A stretch of 64,000 nt of DNA. Source: Tricholoma matsutake (Eukaryota; Basidiomycota; Agaricomycetes; Agaricales; Tricholomataceae). The notes below the pieces were generated by a model. The model was not told the DNA's origin. It worked only from the letters and a program-made list of their open reading frames with translations, and did not search any database. This document shows, one piece after another, positions 40,019-51,813 of this stretch. Both the position numbers and the translations under genes were made by a program. The DNA is taken from NCBI GenBank assembly GCA_026075535.2, contig AP026539.1, forward strand, positions 11,718,001 through 11,782,000, in the 5' to 3' direction. Position 1 is the first letter of the stretch, and every line of letters begins with the position of its first letter.

Positions 40019-42179
40019 GTATCTACAGATCCTTGCCATGAATGCCAACAATGCAACATCAAACAACACACAAAGCAAAGCTCTCGCAGACATGGGAGCC
40101 TTGAAGTTCAACCATACCTTGCAACTCTCTGCAAAAGCCCTCCTATGTCCTTTCAACACTGGGTTAGGGAAGACAACTGAAGATGGTGACACTAACAATG
40201 TAGATGACCTCCTGGACTTGGAGAGTGGTGACAAAGATGATGATGATGATGATGATGATGATGACTCTCTGGACCAAGATAATATAGACAATGGCATTGA
40301 TGAATTGGACAAGCTGGATGAAGGTGATAACAAAACTTCACCGCCTTGCTTTTGCAATTGTACAGTCAACAACCATTACCCTCCCCACCTGGCATTGCTA
40401 TTGCAAAGAGCTCAAACTCAAGTCACACATCCTCCCTTGCAACATTGTCACTCATTGTCACTCTACATACTATATGCTCCACTTCACAGTCAAGTATCAC
40501 ATGGTTATTGATGCCATGACAGCTGATAAGTCCCTCAAGCTCTGGAAATTTGAACTGAAAATGGAGGAGTGGGCTACTGCTGAGGATCTTGTTGCAGTCC
40601 TCCTCCAATACAAGAATGTGACCCTCTTCTTCTCCCAAGACTCTGCTAGTGTTGCCATCATCATTCCTGTGATGGACTGGATAATGAGCAACCTCCACTA
40701 CTAGTGTTGTTAGGTTCGATTTTTTGACCCTACAATGGGTAGACCATAACCGTAACTGGTCTAGGACTGACCCAGATACTGGGAGGACCTAACCAGACCG
40801 ACTAAGACCGGTTTTTGTCATGAAATTTGTTGTACTATACAACCTATATGTATCTCAACAAATATTACCCGAAACACTTAATTGTTAAACGGAAGAATAG
40901 ACATTGTAATTCCTCAGCGTTTGATCCAATCTTTAAGAGATTCCGTCAAGATTTAACTGAGATTTGGCCAAAACAAAAGTGCAGTGTATTAGTTTGCAGT
41001 TTGCAGTTGCAGTTTGTGGTATGTAGTTACGACTTGTCAGGGCTGTTAAATGAATGAAATATACAGTGTACAGATGTTTATGTGTGTTATTTTGATGTCA
41101 TGGATGATGTCTAACTATACCCCACATTTTGTAGCACAACTTATAAGCAGTACAATCAATGTTATGCTGATCACAAAAATATAATGGTATCAAAATGTAT
41201 TTGGTCATATCTTTCTCAGTTCTTGACCATTTTGGATGAACCAAGGGCCAAATTCAAGGTAATAAGCAGGGCAGTTATATGAAACAGCTCACGTGATCAA
41301 TAACCGGTCTTAACTGGTCTTTTTGCAGTTAACAATGTTTTTCAAATTTGAAAGACCTCAACCTTAACTGCTAAAGACCAGCCCTTAACCATAACTGCTG
41401 GTCCAGTTAATATCTGTCCACTTAGGTTTGGTTAATGGTCTTTTTTTGGTCCTATAGACCAGACCTTTAAACACTATCCACTACCAAACAGGGAAAGCAT
41501 ACCACTCCTCCCTCACAGCAGCCATGGCACTCACATGTAAAAAAATGGATCACTACTACTCACTTATTGATGCTTCTACTATATACTGTATCACCATGGT
41601 CCTACACCCTGGAATAAAACTCAAGTATTCCCACAAGCAGAATTGGCCTGGTGAATGGATTGAAGAAGTGGAACATCTGGTCCAAGAGGAGTATGTTGCA
41701 AAGTATGAGAAGGTGGCTGATGAATCCAACACGACACCCATGAAGAATTCAAAGACCAAGAGTGATAGTGGCTTTGCCTCTTTTGGTGACCTTTCAGTTA
41801 CCACTGCTCCTCGTGTGAGTGAGATCCTTGAATACCTCAAACTCCCTGTCAAGGATGTCAAGGATCCTTTGAAGTGGTGGGGAGACAACTGATATGTCTA
41901 CCCAAACCTTTATTGCATGGCTCTGGACTACTTGAGCATTCCTGGTAAGTGTAGTTAGTATATGACTTGGATTACATGATGATAACTCTGATGCAATGTT
42001 CAGCCACTTCTACCTCTGTTGAATGGGTGTTCTCACAAGGCTGTCATCTTCTCCCATTCACTCACAACAGACTCTCACCATCCTCAATTCAGGCTTTCCT
42101 CTACTTTGGTTCATGGGCTCATTGTGGGCTCATAGTACTTGATGATGTGGTAGCTGCTGTGTCTGCAAGGAGTAGATAG
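40019..42179 (+). pseudogene. hAT-family transposase relic
   Basis: Blocks in order: MNANNATSNNTQSKALADMG and FNHTLQLSAKALLCPFN (40039-40170), an Asp-rich linker encoded by a GAT run (40239-40264), then in another phase LAFAIVQSTTITLPTWHCYC, HFTVKYHMVIDAMTADKSLK and QDSASVAIIIPVMDWIMSNL (40340-40700). After a nested element, KKMDHYYSLIDASTIYCITM and VLHPGIKLKYSHKQNWPGEW (41540-41660), DPLKWWGDN (41863) and, across intron 41945-42003 (GTAAGT ... CAG), ATSTSVEWVFSQG, the hAT C-terminal dimerisation domain. It moves DNA by cut and paste in intact relatives. Here the N-terminal DNA-binding zinc finger is missing, there is a phase change near 40340 and stops such as TGA at 41890. Confidence 0.85.
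40702..41476. mobile_element. hAT-like MITE inside the hAT transposase
   Basis: Ends TAGTGTTGTTAGG (left) and TAGTGTTTAAAGGTCTGG (right, reverse complement), flanked by a perfect 8-base duplication TCCACTAC (40694-40701 and 41477-41484). Removing it rejoins MDWIMSNLHY to YQTGKAYHS of the transposase. GACCGGTT-type repeats are near both ends. No coding capacity. Confidence 0.9.
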
Positions 42180-42239
42180 GACTTATTATAACATTTTGTA
42201 GTACTAACATTTCTTGTGGCTTACATACAAGTTTTGTAT

Positions 42240-42378
42240 TGATACCTGCAATTTTTCTTCTATACCCATGGTTTTTTTCCCTATACCCATGACAATTCAT
42301 GGTGTACCCATGCCCTTAACTGTATGGGTATGGTGTTCACAGGTATGGGTATGGGTATGAGAAAATATACCTGAGGGT
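42240..42378. repeat. Small inverted-repeat element rich in ATGGGTA
   Basis: The left side reads ATACCTGCAATTTTTCTTC then TATACCCATGG; the right side, as reverse complement, reads GGTATATTTTCTCATACCCAT. Several ATGGGTA copies lie between. It could be a MITE or the end of the hAT element to its left. No duplication was found. Confidence 0.45.
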
Positions 42379-42390
42379 TACCCCTATCAT

Positions 42391-42700
42391 TCCTTACTCC
42401 TCAATAGTTCCTCCACAATTTATCATTCTGTCAATATTATACACCATTATAGGTTGCAATAGCTTGAACATCCTAATACCATTTCTGGTAATTAAGGACC
42501 AATTAATAAATAATCCTGTAGCACCGCTATTGACCAATGCTTCCACATCAATCACTGTGTGTGTGTCCATTGTATTCAATCCCACAGTCAAAGTGATTTC
42601 AGGTCCTATTTGCACAAAGTGAATAAAGAATTTAGAGGCTCTCAGAAATAGTGTTTGCAGCCTAGTGTTGCCACTGGCTTGAACATACATCACTGACAAC
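42391..42700 (-). pseudogene. E-type Gypsy fragment: protease region
   Basis: Encodes LVNSGATGLFINWSLITRNG and IMVYNIDRMINCGGTIEE, parallel to LLDSGATGLFINQSLITGNG of element E (57660 region). The catalytic Asp reads Asn. Together with 46925-48004 (gag of the same family, same orientation) it is probably one old E-type copy that the Copia element interrupted. Confidence 0.75.
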
Positions 42701-42721
42701 AGGGAACTAAAGTCACATGAA

Positions 42722-45700
42722 ATGGAAGCTTGGTTGAAGACCTGGGGGACTGATCAACTTTTCACCACACCTCACACCTTGGCGCATATTGGATGGGTTG
42801 AGCACATGCACCGGACACTCATGGCTAAGGCTCACACCATGCACATTTATTCTAGACTACCAGCTTATTTATGGGATGAATTCTATCTGACAGCCTCCCA
42901 TTTACATGCCAAAACCACTACTCATTCACTAAGTGGAAACACACCTTGGGAACTTTGGTATGAACAAAAGCTGGACTACTCTTACCTACAGGAAATTGGG
43001 TGTCGAGTGTTTGTCCTTATCCCCAAGAAAGATAATCCCAAGATTTTCAAATGATCCATTGAATGTGTGTTGGTGGGATATGATCCGAAGTCCAAGTCAT
43101 ATCAATGCTATAATCATGCAACAGGCAAAATCCATAGCTCCTATCAAGTTCCTCAATAGTCATGATGGTCACTCACCATCTCCACCCACTGCCACAGAAG
43201 ATTGGGGAGCTGAGACAGAAAATCCCATATCAAATTTCAATCCCCTTCCCCTGGATGATGAGGATGACAAAGTACCAGCCAGTGGTTACAACACACTCAA
43301 TGAAAATGCTCATGACACTGACAAACAACCAGTTACATCAGCACAGCCCATCCCACATTGTTCCTCGTGCATACCCATCCCTACTGAGAAAAATCCAAAC
43401 AGTGACCCACCCATCACCAGAACTGCCAATGCCATTCAAGAATCCCAGGAGAGTGCTATACAAGTCAAAGAAGTGCAATGGGAGCAATGAGCTGCGACAT
43501 TAGCTGCTTGGACAGCTAATCAGACTGATCACTCACCAGATCCCTTGATTAATCATGATCATGACATCATCAAGGAACTCTGACAGTCATTCAACAACCT
43601 TGATCTCGGTGATCAGGCACATCAACTCCAGGCCCTGATCTCAGAGATGGCAGATCTCGACCCCAAATCACTCCAGTTTGAAGATGACCCCCGGACATGG
43701 GAGGAAGCTAGAAACTCTATTGATGTGGATCATTGGAAAGAGGGATATATAGATGAGCTCCAATAGATGAGCTCCAATCTCTTAAAAATATGGGTGTGTA
43801 CAAGCTGATACCTCACTGTGACGTACCCCAGGGGAAACAGATCCAAAAAAAGAAACCTGTTTTCTGCATTAAGCAAGATGAGACTGGCAGATGGAAGGTT
43901 TATGTTAAGACTATAGGTCTTTAACTCAGCCTTGGCTTTGTATGTCACAGTTGGAGGCTTTCCAACTGTCTCGGTATTGCACTAGGAGGCTTTCCTAGTG
44001 TATCGGGCTTCTGGCCTTCACTTGGGTACTTCCTCAAGTCTTTATGGCTATCCATACTCAGAAGCTTTCTGAGTAGACCATCAGTTCATGTATCACAGTT
44101 GGAGGCTTTCCAACTGTCGAGTTCGAGTTATCACAGCTAGGGGCTTCCTAAGCTGTCGAGTGTTCTGGTTGAGTCTAAGACCGTTGTTTGAATTAGGTCA
44201 AGCTAAGGAATACAGGCAGTATTACTGTAGCTTATATATGGTTCAGAGATGTCTATCGTCCAATCAGAATACAAGATCCTTGTCAAGTAATAATAGAAAG
44301 AACAATAGAACAATAAGCCTCATGCCAAGCATGAGGCATCCAATGTCACGGATCCAATGTCAAGGGTCTAATGTCAAGGACCCAATGTCGAGGGCTGCTG
44401 TGGTGCAGCCTGTCAATCGGTGGGAGTCATATCAGAGGGTCCATCGGGATGAATCATGTCGAGTGTGAAGGAAAAATAAAGTACCTGGCCTTGCCGGCAT
44501 ACATCTGGTTGTCCTGGGTTACAATAACAAAAATTGTAACAGTTCATCTTGTTTTCAAGGGTTTTGAACAGATCTATAGCAAGGACTACACTAAGACTAC
44601 CTCACTGACCATGTGCATGGAGTTGTGGAGAATACTCCTTCACTTAGCGGCATCCCTTGGTTGGGATGCGCAACAAATTGATGTCAAGACAGTGTTCCTT
44701 TATGGGCTACTACCCACCGACAAGGTACAATATATGCAACAACCTACCAGTTTCAAAGAGCCTGGGAAGGAAGACTGGGTTTGGCAGTTACAACGTGGCT
44801 TATATGGTATGAAACAAAGTGGCTGAATCTGGAACCAAACCCTCAATGCCCAAATGATCGAATGGGGTTTCACACAATTATCCTGTGAATCTTGCATATA
44901 CTATCACAAAACTGACTCAGGGATTATCATTGTGGCCATCCATGTCAATGACTACTTATCAATTGCAGATTTGAAGGAGGAGAACGAGTGTTTCAGGGAT
45001 CAGATGCACAAAGTATGGACAATCTCAGAACTAGGTACTGTGTGCTTTGTCATGGGCATCACTATCACTTGGGAGGCTGCTCATACCATCGCATTTCACA
45101 AACTGCACTCATTGATAAAATTGTTGAACAGTTTGGCCAAAAAGGTGCCCACCCCATGTCCGCACCCCTTGAACCTGGTTCTAAACTTCATCGTGCTAAC
45201 CCACAATCATTCTCCTCTCAAGAGCACCTCCAACTCAACAAACTGCCATACAGATCCCTCATTGGATGCCTCCTATACCTGGCAATCTCCACATGTCCTG
45301 ACATCTCTCATGCAGTACAACAACTCTCACAGTATTTGGACTCTTACTCATTCGAACATTGGGGGGCCACTATCCAGCTTGTCCGATACTTGAAAGGAAC
45401 ATGGGACCTTAAGTTACACCTCGGGGGCATCCATCCGATCACACTTTGCACATTCAGTGATTCAGATTGGGCCAACTGCCTTGACACCCAATGCAGTGTC
45501 GGCAGATATGTCTGTTCACTCAGTTCAGGTGCTGTCTCCTGGGCTGTGGGCAAGCAGAAAGTTGTTGCAGCATCAACTTGTGAGGCAGAATACATTGCAG
45601 CTTTTGAAGCCACCAAAGAATGTATTTGGCTGTGCACCCTACTCAACGCTATTGGCTACCACCAAACCCTCCCCACCACTATTTCCTGCAACAATACTGC

Positions 45701-45903
45701 CACTAAAACCCTGTCCAAGGACCCTGTTGCACTCCCATGTCAAATGCATAGATATCAAATACCATTTTCTATGTGAATGCATACAATCCACTGACTTACA
45801 TCTCACCTACATCAATACTCACAAAAATGTCGCTGACATGTTCACAAAGGCCCTAGATGTTAAACAATTCAATTACCTTCAGAACTTCCTTGGCCTATGC
45901 TGA
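42722..45903 (+). pseudogene. pol: Ty1/Copia pol: integrase end, RT, RNase H
   Basis: Integrase C-part: IGWVEHMHRTLMAKAHTM, RLPAYLWDEFYLTASHLHAK, then LVGYDPKSKSYQCYNHATGK in another phase (42790-43140). A Ser/Pro/Asp-rich spacer precedes the RT: KPVFCIKQDETGRWKV (43860), interrupted by a solo LTR, then FKGFEQIYSKDY, QQIDVKTVFLYGLL (44670), GLYGMKQSG, and VAIHVNDYLSIA (44935), where Y-V-D-D reads H-V-N-D. RNase H: SDSDWANCLDTQCSVGRYVC (45460) and CEAEYIAAFEATKECIW, ending NVADMFTKALDVKQFNYLQN with a TGA at 45901-45903. Gag, protease and the 5' LTR are absent. A polypurine AGTGAGGAGGAG leads into the LTR at 45946. Confidence 0.85.
43903..44541 (-). mobile_element. Solo B-type LTR in Copia pol
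   Basis: Reads TGTTAAGACTATAGG ... AAATTGTAACA on the plus strand, the reverse complement of the element B LTR ends, with flanks GTTTA (43898-43902) and GTTCA (44542-44546), a 5-base duplication with one transition. The hairpin array is at about 43950-44160, read with GGCTT loops on this strand. The Copia frame rejoins as RWKVYV and HLVFKGFEQ-like sequence across it. Confidence 0.88.
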
Positions 45904-45945
45904 TACAATTCCATGCAAGGAGGAGTGATCACAGTGAGGAGGAGT

Positions 45946-46922
45946 GTTGAGATTCACACCATGATCATGCAATCAGCATGTTTGATGTGCACTCTATTTT
46001 TAGCACATCTGTTAAGAACTGATCCTAAAGGGTTTGTTGGAATCTGATCGGACACTGTGGGTATTGTTTATGGAGGGTTGTCGGGTTGTTGCAGATTCTG
46101 CGGGAGGGGAAACGGAAAGGACTTGGCTTCAGCTTGTAAGAAGCTGCACCCTTCACCTCGTCTGGTGTCCTAATTTCAAGTTGGAGGTTTGGGGATAGGA
46201 GTGGGAAAGTGCAGGTAAACATGGGAAGGAGTACAGAGGGACTTAGGTTAAGTTCAGATGAGGTTAGAACTTTAGAGGGAGACTGGAGGTCAAGTCGAAT
46301 GGAGTTCAGACTCTTAGAGAACTGAGGTTGGAGTAGAAGGAGGTTTGGATTGGCAGATTAAAGTTGAGTCTATGTCGATATACGAACTGAGGAATACAAG
46401 GTGAAACTAACTAAGCTCAAATACTGTAGTCCAGAATAATGCGGAACAGGAACGAAGACTGTGGCAGTGTCTCAACTGCGTAGATAAATTATCTAGTGGG
46501 AGCTGCACAGGAATCCATAGTTGAATTTGCAATAGAGATGGCAGCCTTGGGAAGGCAGCCATGGATGCTGTACAAGGTGGCCTGGTGCACAGCAGTGTGG
46601 GCAGTGCAAGGTGGCCAGGAACAAAATCGGAAGGAGTAGACAAATGTTGGGTTAGATGTGCAGGAAAGAGTCAGACGGAATGCGGGTTCTGATCGGCGAG
46701 GAACGGTTCTTGACAACATCCCTTTGATGTGCCCATACAAATGACTCATAGATACCTTTTCTCTCATTATCCCTTTGTTTGACTGAACATATATATACAG
46801 GTAGATAGATACCCAATCACCTCAGTCAGTTATACAAGGACTGAGGTGAGTATTAACTCACATTCCAAGTTACAGATTGCTTACTGTACCTTAGTTTACT
46901 CTTGTGTATTCTAGGATTGACT
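45946..46922 (+). repeat. Copia LTR, split by a solo A-type LTR
   Basis: Begins TGTTGAGATTCACACC right after a purine tract and continues, beyond the insertion at 46010-46715, with ATATATATACAGG and a run to about TTCTACA at 46922, where E-type gag sequence starts. Net length about 270 bases. The right boundary is approximate. Confidence 0.6.
46010..46715 (-). mobile_element. Solo A-type LTR (minus)
   Basis: TGTTAAGAACTGATCC ... GGTTCTTGACA, the reverse complement of the element A LTR, 706 bases, perfect 5-base duplication ACATC (46005-46009 and 46716-46720). Confidence 0.9.
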
Positions 46923-46924
46923 TT

Positions 46925-48004
46925 CTACAGTGTCTGGTGCTGCTGGCACCACAACAATATGTGTCACTGCCATGGCCAGTGGCTGTGCCCTCAGAGTTTG
47001 CACTGCCAATTGTGCCTGTGGCACCTTTCCTTTCTCAGACTTTCCCCCTGATGACTTTCCAAATTTACTACTTCCATACATCAACTTCAATTTGGCCTGT
47101 TCCTGCTAATATTGCTGATCAAGGCACATCAAGTCCAACTTCTCTGGCATCGAAGGTAGTCAGTAGATAGACTTGGATAATGAGGGATTTAATCCTGTTT
47201 TCAAAACTTCTACCAATGTGGCTTCTCCCATATCTGTCTGTGAAGCTTCTGCTTTGAACTGCAGAATAGATTCATCCACTGTTAAGGAGCCTTGGCACAT
47301 GGTTTTTGATTTGGCATTAGCTGTCACCTTCAGATTAGTATCCCCAAACTGTGTCTCCAATCTCTCCAAAAATTCCTTGAAAGTTGCAAATGGTTTGTTT
47401 CCCATGGCAATTTGATTAATAGCCTCATTTCTCCATAACTGTGCTTCCCCCCCCCCTGGATGTATGAGAGAGCAAACATTATTCTAGACTCAGTTGTACA
47501 AAACTCTGGCTTCTTCCCATGGATGTACAATACTATAGAGCTGATAAATGATTTTGTATTAGAACCAGGATTAGAAGTTGATGGTTTGGACATAACAGAT
47601 AGATCTGTGATGAATCCCTTCTTCAGCTAATGTGCCTGATTTCAGAGTTATCACTGAATTTGACCTGTAACTTAAATAGTTGTCTGAATAGAGTAATGTA
47701 AATCATAACTAAACCAGATCCGATCAGTTGTCTGGTTGTAGCTGTCCAAATGACGAGTGTTGCCTCTTGATCACTGGCAGTCACAATGTGAGGCCTGGCA
47801 TCAGCCTATCAAAGAAAAGGTAGATTATGTATGCACAGTTACTTTCAGCTCATGCCAAAAGGATGAGTAATCAGATGTGGCACAGTGGAACAATGATGTA
47901 TGCATGAGTAAGAGAAGGTGCACTGATATGGGAAGTTGTGTTTAGGGTGTAGCATGGGTCACACCATGGGTAAAATTTCACACACTGCACCTGCACCTGC
48001 CAAC
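46925..48004 (-). pseudogene. gag: E-type Gypsy fragment: Gag and leader
   Basis: The minus strand encodes a start MSKPSTSNPGSNTKSFISS, then NKPFATFKEFLERLETQFG and ASQTDMGEATLVEVLKTGLN, parallel to Gag of element E. The region 47600-48004 matches the untranslated leader of element E (59040-59510). It lacks the E LTR and is cut by the Copia element on the left and a solo A-type LTR on the right. Confidence 0.8.
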
Positions 48005-48069
48005 ACTGCTGTCAAGAACCATTCCTCGCCCGATCGGAACCCGCATCTGTCCAACCCTTTTCTGCACAT

Positions 48070-48209
48070 TGGACACCCCAGAGGTGCCCTATCGCTGAGG
48101 CAATGGAATGCGATGCTATAGCAATGCCTAATTACAACGATGTGGCTATGCTACTCTACCAACAAGGTCATGTGACTACCTAGAGTAGGTGACCACTCAC
48201 CCTACTCCA
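48070..48209 (-). repeat. 3' LTR of element G
   Basis: 140 bases, differing from 50742-50881 at only a few positions, mostly CpG versus TpG/CpA (for example GATGCTA preceded by GC versus GCA). The small divergence suggests a fairly recent insertion. Confidence 0.82.
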
Positions 48210-48375
48210 TCTGCCCATCTCCAAAATGGCGACGTCCCCGTCGCCTCGAAAAAAGGGAGACAAAAAGAAGGAGAAGATAGGTATATGAAAAAATAAACAA
48301 AATAAAACTGATGCAATAAAATTCTATGTGTGATAAAAAAATAAAGACGACTCAACACGGTGCCCATCCCAAAGC

Positions 48376-50355
48376 TCAGAGCACCCTATTCAAATCTGCC
48401 AGTCGAGGGTCTCTGTCCCAATCAAGTTTCAGGGGGGGCTCTTGAAATACAGGACTCAGAATGGTTGGTTTACCTGGGCCCAGTCCAAAAGGATGTTTGC
48501 AAGTGATGATAGGACCTGCAGTCCACACCAGTTGACCTTGTCGAGTGAATAAATGGATTGGGGGGTTCCTCACTTGATTACGATGGTGGGTTTGCCTTTG
48601 TATAGAGTCGAAAGGTTGGGGGGTATTAGAACGTAGTGCTGAAAGGTCTCGTGGTGGCGGCAACTGAGAGACGATGGGTAACGACTCGGCATCCTCAGCC
48701 CAGTCAAAATGTGCAGTGGGTGGTGGTGATGGCATTCGCGACGGTCATAGTGTGGCCTCTCGTGGCAGTTGCAGGTCATTAACAGGGGACTCAGGATGTG
48801 CTACAGGTAGTGGTAGTTCAAGCATATCATTGTGCAGAAGAGCCAAGCGTGAGCCTTGTAGCTCAGGATCAGGGTCTGTGGGCGGCAATTTTGACAGGCA
48901 TGGTTGTTCATCATTGGGGGGTGCTGTTTGTGGTGTAGCCATTCTCCCTTTGGGGTTGCACATTGTTTGGGTGCTGGTATCAACAATGGTGGGGCTGGTT
49001 GAGGCCGTCTGAGTGCTGGCATCGACAGTGGTGACGACGTTGGTGTTGGTTTGGGTGGTAGAGTCGGTGCGAGCTGCCGGTGTCATGTTCTGTGACTGCA
49101 GGGGGGGTTCAACTCCCTCCATGCTTGATTTTGGAACAGCCGGGCTTCCACTAGTCTGTGGGGTCGTCTCGCTGGTACTGGGCATGGTCTGGGCACTGGA
49201 GTTGATATGGATGGCGGGTGTCAATGACAGGGCCTGGTGGGGGAAACAAGAGGGTCTGGGGGTTGGTCCCATCGTCGCCATGGTGTTTTTTCATAGCCGT
49301 TGGTATTCGTCTGTCATAGGTAGCGAAGCGGCGTGTTTTCAGGCATGCTGGGGCAAGCTGGGTGTCTGGGACAGGGCTCGGGGGTGTTCTGAGGGTTCCA
49401 GTAGTTTGTTTTGTCATTTCTCAGCTGTGGGATGTGGTCCAGAATGTGGTATAGAAGGGGGTTCAGCCATTGTCGATGATGATGTGGCCATTGTGCTGGG
49501 TAGTTCAGGGGTTTCGATGGGGGTCTGGGGCACGAGCAGGGGGGAGCAGGGTGACATGGGGCGGCTCCTGTATCGATTTGTTGAGCAAACAACGTGTTTT
49601 GACAGGCAGGTTTGGTCCTCATTGTACGACTCTGTTTTCTGGATGGTAGAGCATCTCTGTGCGCTGTTTACGGCCTGGTTAGCTGTCTCTAGGGTGGGGG
49701 CAGCCATTTGGGTGCTAGTCATCACCAAAGTTGTTGTTTTTCGGCTGTTTGGTTCGGGTGTTGTTGCTGCTGTTGACAGTGACATGGCAGTGGCAGAAGG
49801 GGGGTTCTGGTGGGTAACAAGAGCTGGGTAGGGTTTGTTCTCCATTTGGCTAGCCATTTTGTTGGTACTGGGTGTGATTTGGGTGCAGATGTCATTGGTA
49901 GCAACCGTTTGGGTGATTTTCGAGGGCTGGGGGTCTTCAAAGGCAGGCAGCTCCATTTGCAGGGCGGTACAGTGACATTCGGGGGGGGGGGGGGCATTGG
50001 GCTGCACAGTCGTTTTGTCAGTCATGGGAGCTGCCTGGGTGCTAGTGTCGGTCCAAGTGGTTGTTTCGGGGTCAGTCTGGACTTGAGCCTCATCCAGGAG
50101 GATGGCACCTCTCCATAACTCATGGGTGTGGGCCTCCTTTGAGATACAAAGCCCTTCCCCATGGCCTGCCAACTTCTCCCCTTCATCAAGACCATCCTTT
50201 CTTCCCAACCTATATCCAGCATTCTTCCCCTTTTCCCACATCTTCTGTCCATTCTCAAGTATTTTCTCCTTCCCCATCTTTAGTCCTTCTTCTACACCTT
50301 CTTCCCATCCATCAAGTTGAGCTTCATCCAAGAGTATTTGGACATCTTCATGCAT
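48376..50355 (-). pseudogene. Large single ORF of element G with repeated STQT motifs
   Basis: One minus-strand frame of 660 codons with four TGA codons (about 49414, 49350, 49300 and 48742), each a plausible decayed CGA. The N-terminus is a charged helix (WEEGVEEGLKMGKEKILENG and RLGRKDGLDEGEKLA). The middle is Thr/Ser/Pro-rich with recurring D-x-S-T-Q-T-type motifs (TDTSTQ, TDSTTQT, DASTQT, DTSTQT); TQT is the core of dynein light chain LC8 ligands, so multiple LC8-type sites are possible. The C-terminus has HFDWAEDAESLP and LDWDRDPRLADLNRVL. I have seen the LDWD.DPRLA.L.R.L ending in basidiomycete hypothetical proteins but know no function. It resembles neither Gag nor Pol, so it may be cargo or a novel particle protein. 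Confidence 0.6.
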
Positions 50356-50717
50356 GTAGGTAAACAGTGGTGGTTGTATTGTTGCATCATCTCATGATGT
50401 GGCAGTGGCTGTGCAGATGCACATCGCATCGTTGGCTGCATTTTTCACATTATCGCGCCATTTCTCCTTCTGGCTTCATTTGCCTTGTCCTGGACCTGGC
50501 ATACTAACAAGTGGAGTGGTGACGAGGTAAATGGATGCTGGGGGCTCAAAACTCAAATAACCAAGCCAAGGTGCTCAAAGATGCGAGATAGTAGACACGA
50601 GATGCAAAATAAAGCTCAAGACACAAGACGAGACGCGAACTAGACCGAAAAAATGAAGCCAAACCTAGCAGAGTGATGTGGCAGTCAAAACACAAGACCA
50701 GGAAGCTTAGAGTGAGC

Positions 50718-50738
50718 CGAATCTCAATCTCATCACCA
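50718..50738 (-). promoter_or_regulatory. Candidate tRNA primer-binding site of element G
   Basis: On the minus strand, three bases after the LTR end, TGGTGATGAGATTGAGATTC would pair with a tRNA 3' end reading ...CTCATCACCA. On the plus strand the site has a T-arm-like CGAATC before it. Confidence 0.5.
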
Positions 50739-50741
50739 AGA

Positions 50742-50881
50742 TGGACACCCCAGAGGTGCCCTATCGCTGAGGCAATGGAATGCAATGCTATAGCAATGCC
50801 TAACTACAACGATGTGGCTATGCTACTCTACCAACAAGGTCACATGACTACCTAGAGTAGGTGACCACTCACCCTACTCCA
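50742..50881 (-). repeat. 5' LTR of element G
   Basis: 140 bases, TGGACACCCC ... CCTACTCCA, matching 48070-48209. Confidence 0.82.
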
Positions 50882-51813
50882 ACGTTGAACCTGACATCTA
50901 TCCACTCCTCCCGCTTTTGTTCCCGGCCACCTTGGACCACCCACACTGCTGTGCACCAGGCCACCTTGTACAGCACCCACAGCTGCCTTCCCAAGGCTGC
51001 CATCCCTTTTACAAATTCAACTATGGATTCCTGTGCGGCTCCCACTAGGTAATCTATCTACGCAGTTGAGACCCTGCTGCAGTCTTCATTTCTGTTCCAC
51101 CTTTATTCTGGACTACAGTATTTAAGCTTAGTTAGTTTTGCCTTGTATTCCTCAGTTTGTATATTGACATAGACTCGACTTTAACCTGCCAATCCAAATC
51201 TCCTTCTACTCCTACCTCAGTTCTCTAAGAGTCTGAACTCCATTTGACTCAACCTCTAGTCTTCCTCTGAAGTTCTAATCTCATCTGAACTTGAACCAAG
51301 TCCCTCCATATTCCTTCCTGCATTTACCCGCACTTCTCCACTTCTACCTCCAAACCTTCATCTTGAAATTAGGACACCAGACAAGGTGAAGGGTGCAGCT
51401 TCTTACAAGCTGAAGCCAAGTCCTTTCCATTTTCCCCTCCGCAGAATCCGCCATGACCTGACAACCTTCCGCTATCATCACCCGCAGGGTCTGATCGGAT
51501 TCCGATGTACCTTCTAGGATCAGTTCTTAACAACTGCACCCATTCTAACACTGCAACCACAGTGACAGGTTTTTACCATGGTCTGTTGTGAACACCGCAG
51601 GTGTGACACCATGAATATACACCATGCTTTTGACTTGATTTGTGCCTTGTTCTACATTATTAAATATACTGCATTTGTATTGTATAATCCTCAACTAACC
51701 TAAGTGCACCCTGTAAACCATACACAATATTTAGGCTACAGACAATAAAGTTCATTTGAATAATCTTGTTGCATTTGTGCAAGGGGGGACAACACAATTT
51801 TTAATTAAGTTAA

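Larger units (their letters stand above)
48070..50881 (-). mobile_element. Element G: small LTR element with one large ORF
   Basis: Two nearly identical 140-base direct repeats (48070-48209 and 50742-50881, TGGACACCCC ... CCTACTCCA) flank 2.5 kb. The target repeat is ACAT/ACGT, one CpG-type change. In the minus orientation a site reading TGGTGATGAG begins 3 bases inside the 5' LTR and could be a tRNA primer site; a purine-rich stretch GGAGATGGGCAGA precedes the 3' LTR. No gag, RT or integrase is present. The only coding sequence is the 660-codon frame at 48376-50355. Confidence 0.8.
48010..51532 (+). mobile_element. Solo A-type LTR split by element G
   Basis: TGTCAAGAACCATTCC at 48010 continues to CTGCACAT at 48069 and resumes at 50882 to GTTCTTAACA at 51532. 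Perfect 5-base duplication ACTGC (48005-48009 and 51533-51537). Net length about 710 bases, as the other A-type LTRs. Confidence 0.88.

Noticed and set aside
42240..42378. Telomere-like repeat (GGGTAT)
   Set aside because: Only a few ATGGGTA copies in both orientations; not a tandem telomeric array.
49013..49831. A 272-codon plus-strand frame in element G
   Set aside because: It is the antisense of the 660-codon minus-strand ORF; its Gly/Val/Trp-rich composition is what a reverse-complemented Pro/Thr/Gln-rich frame gives.
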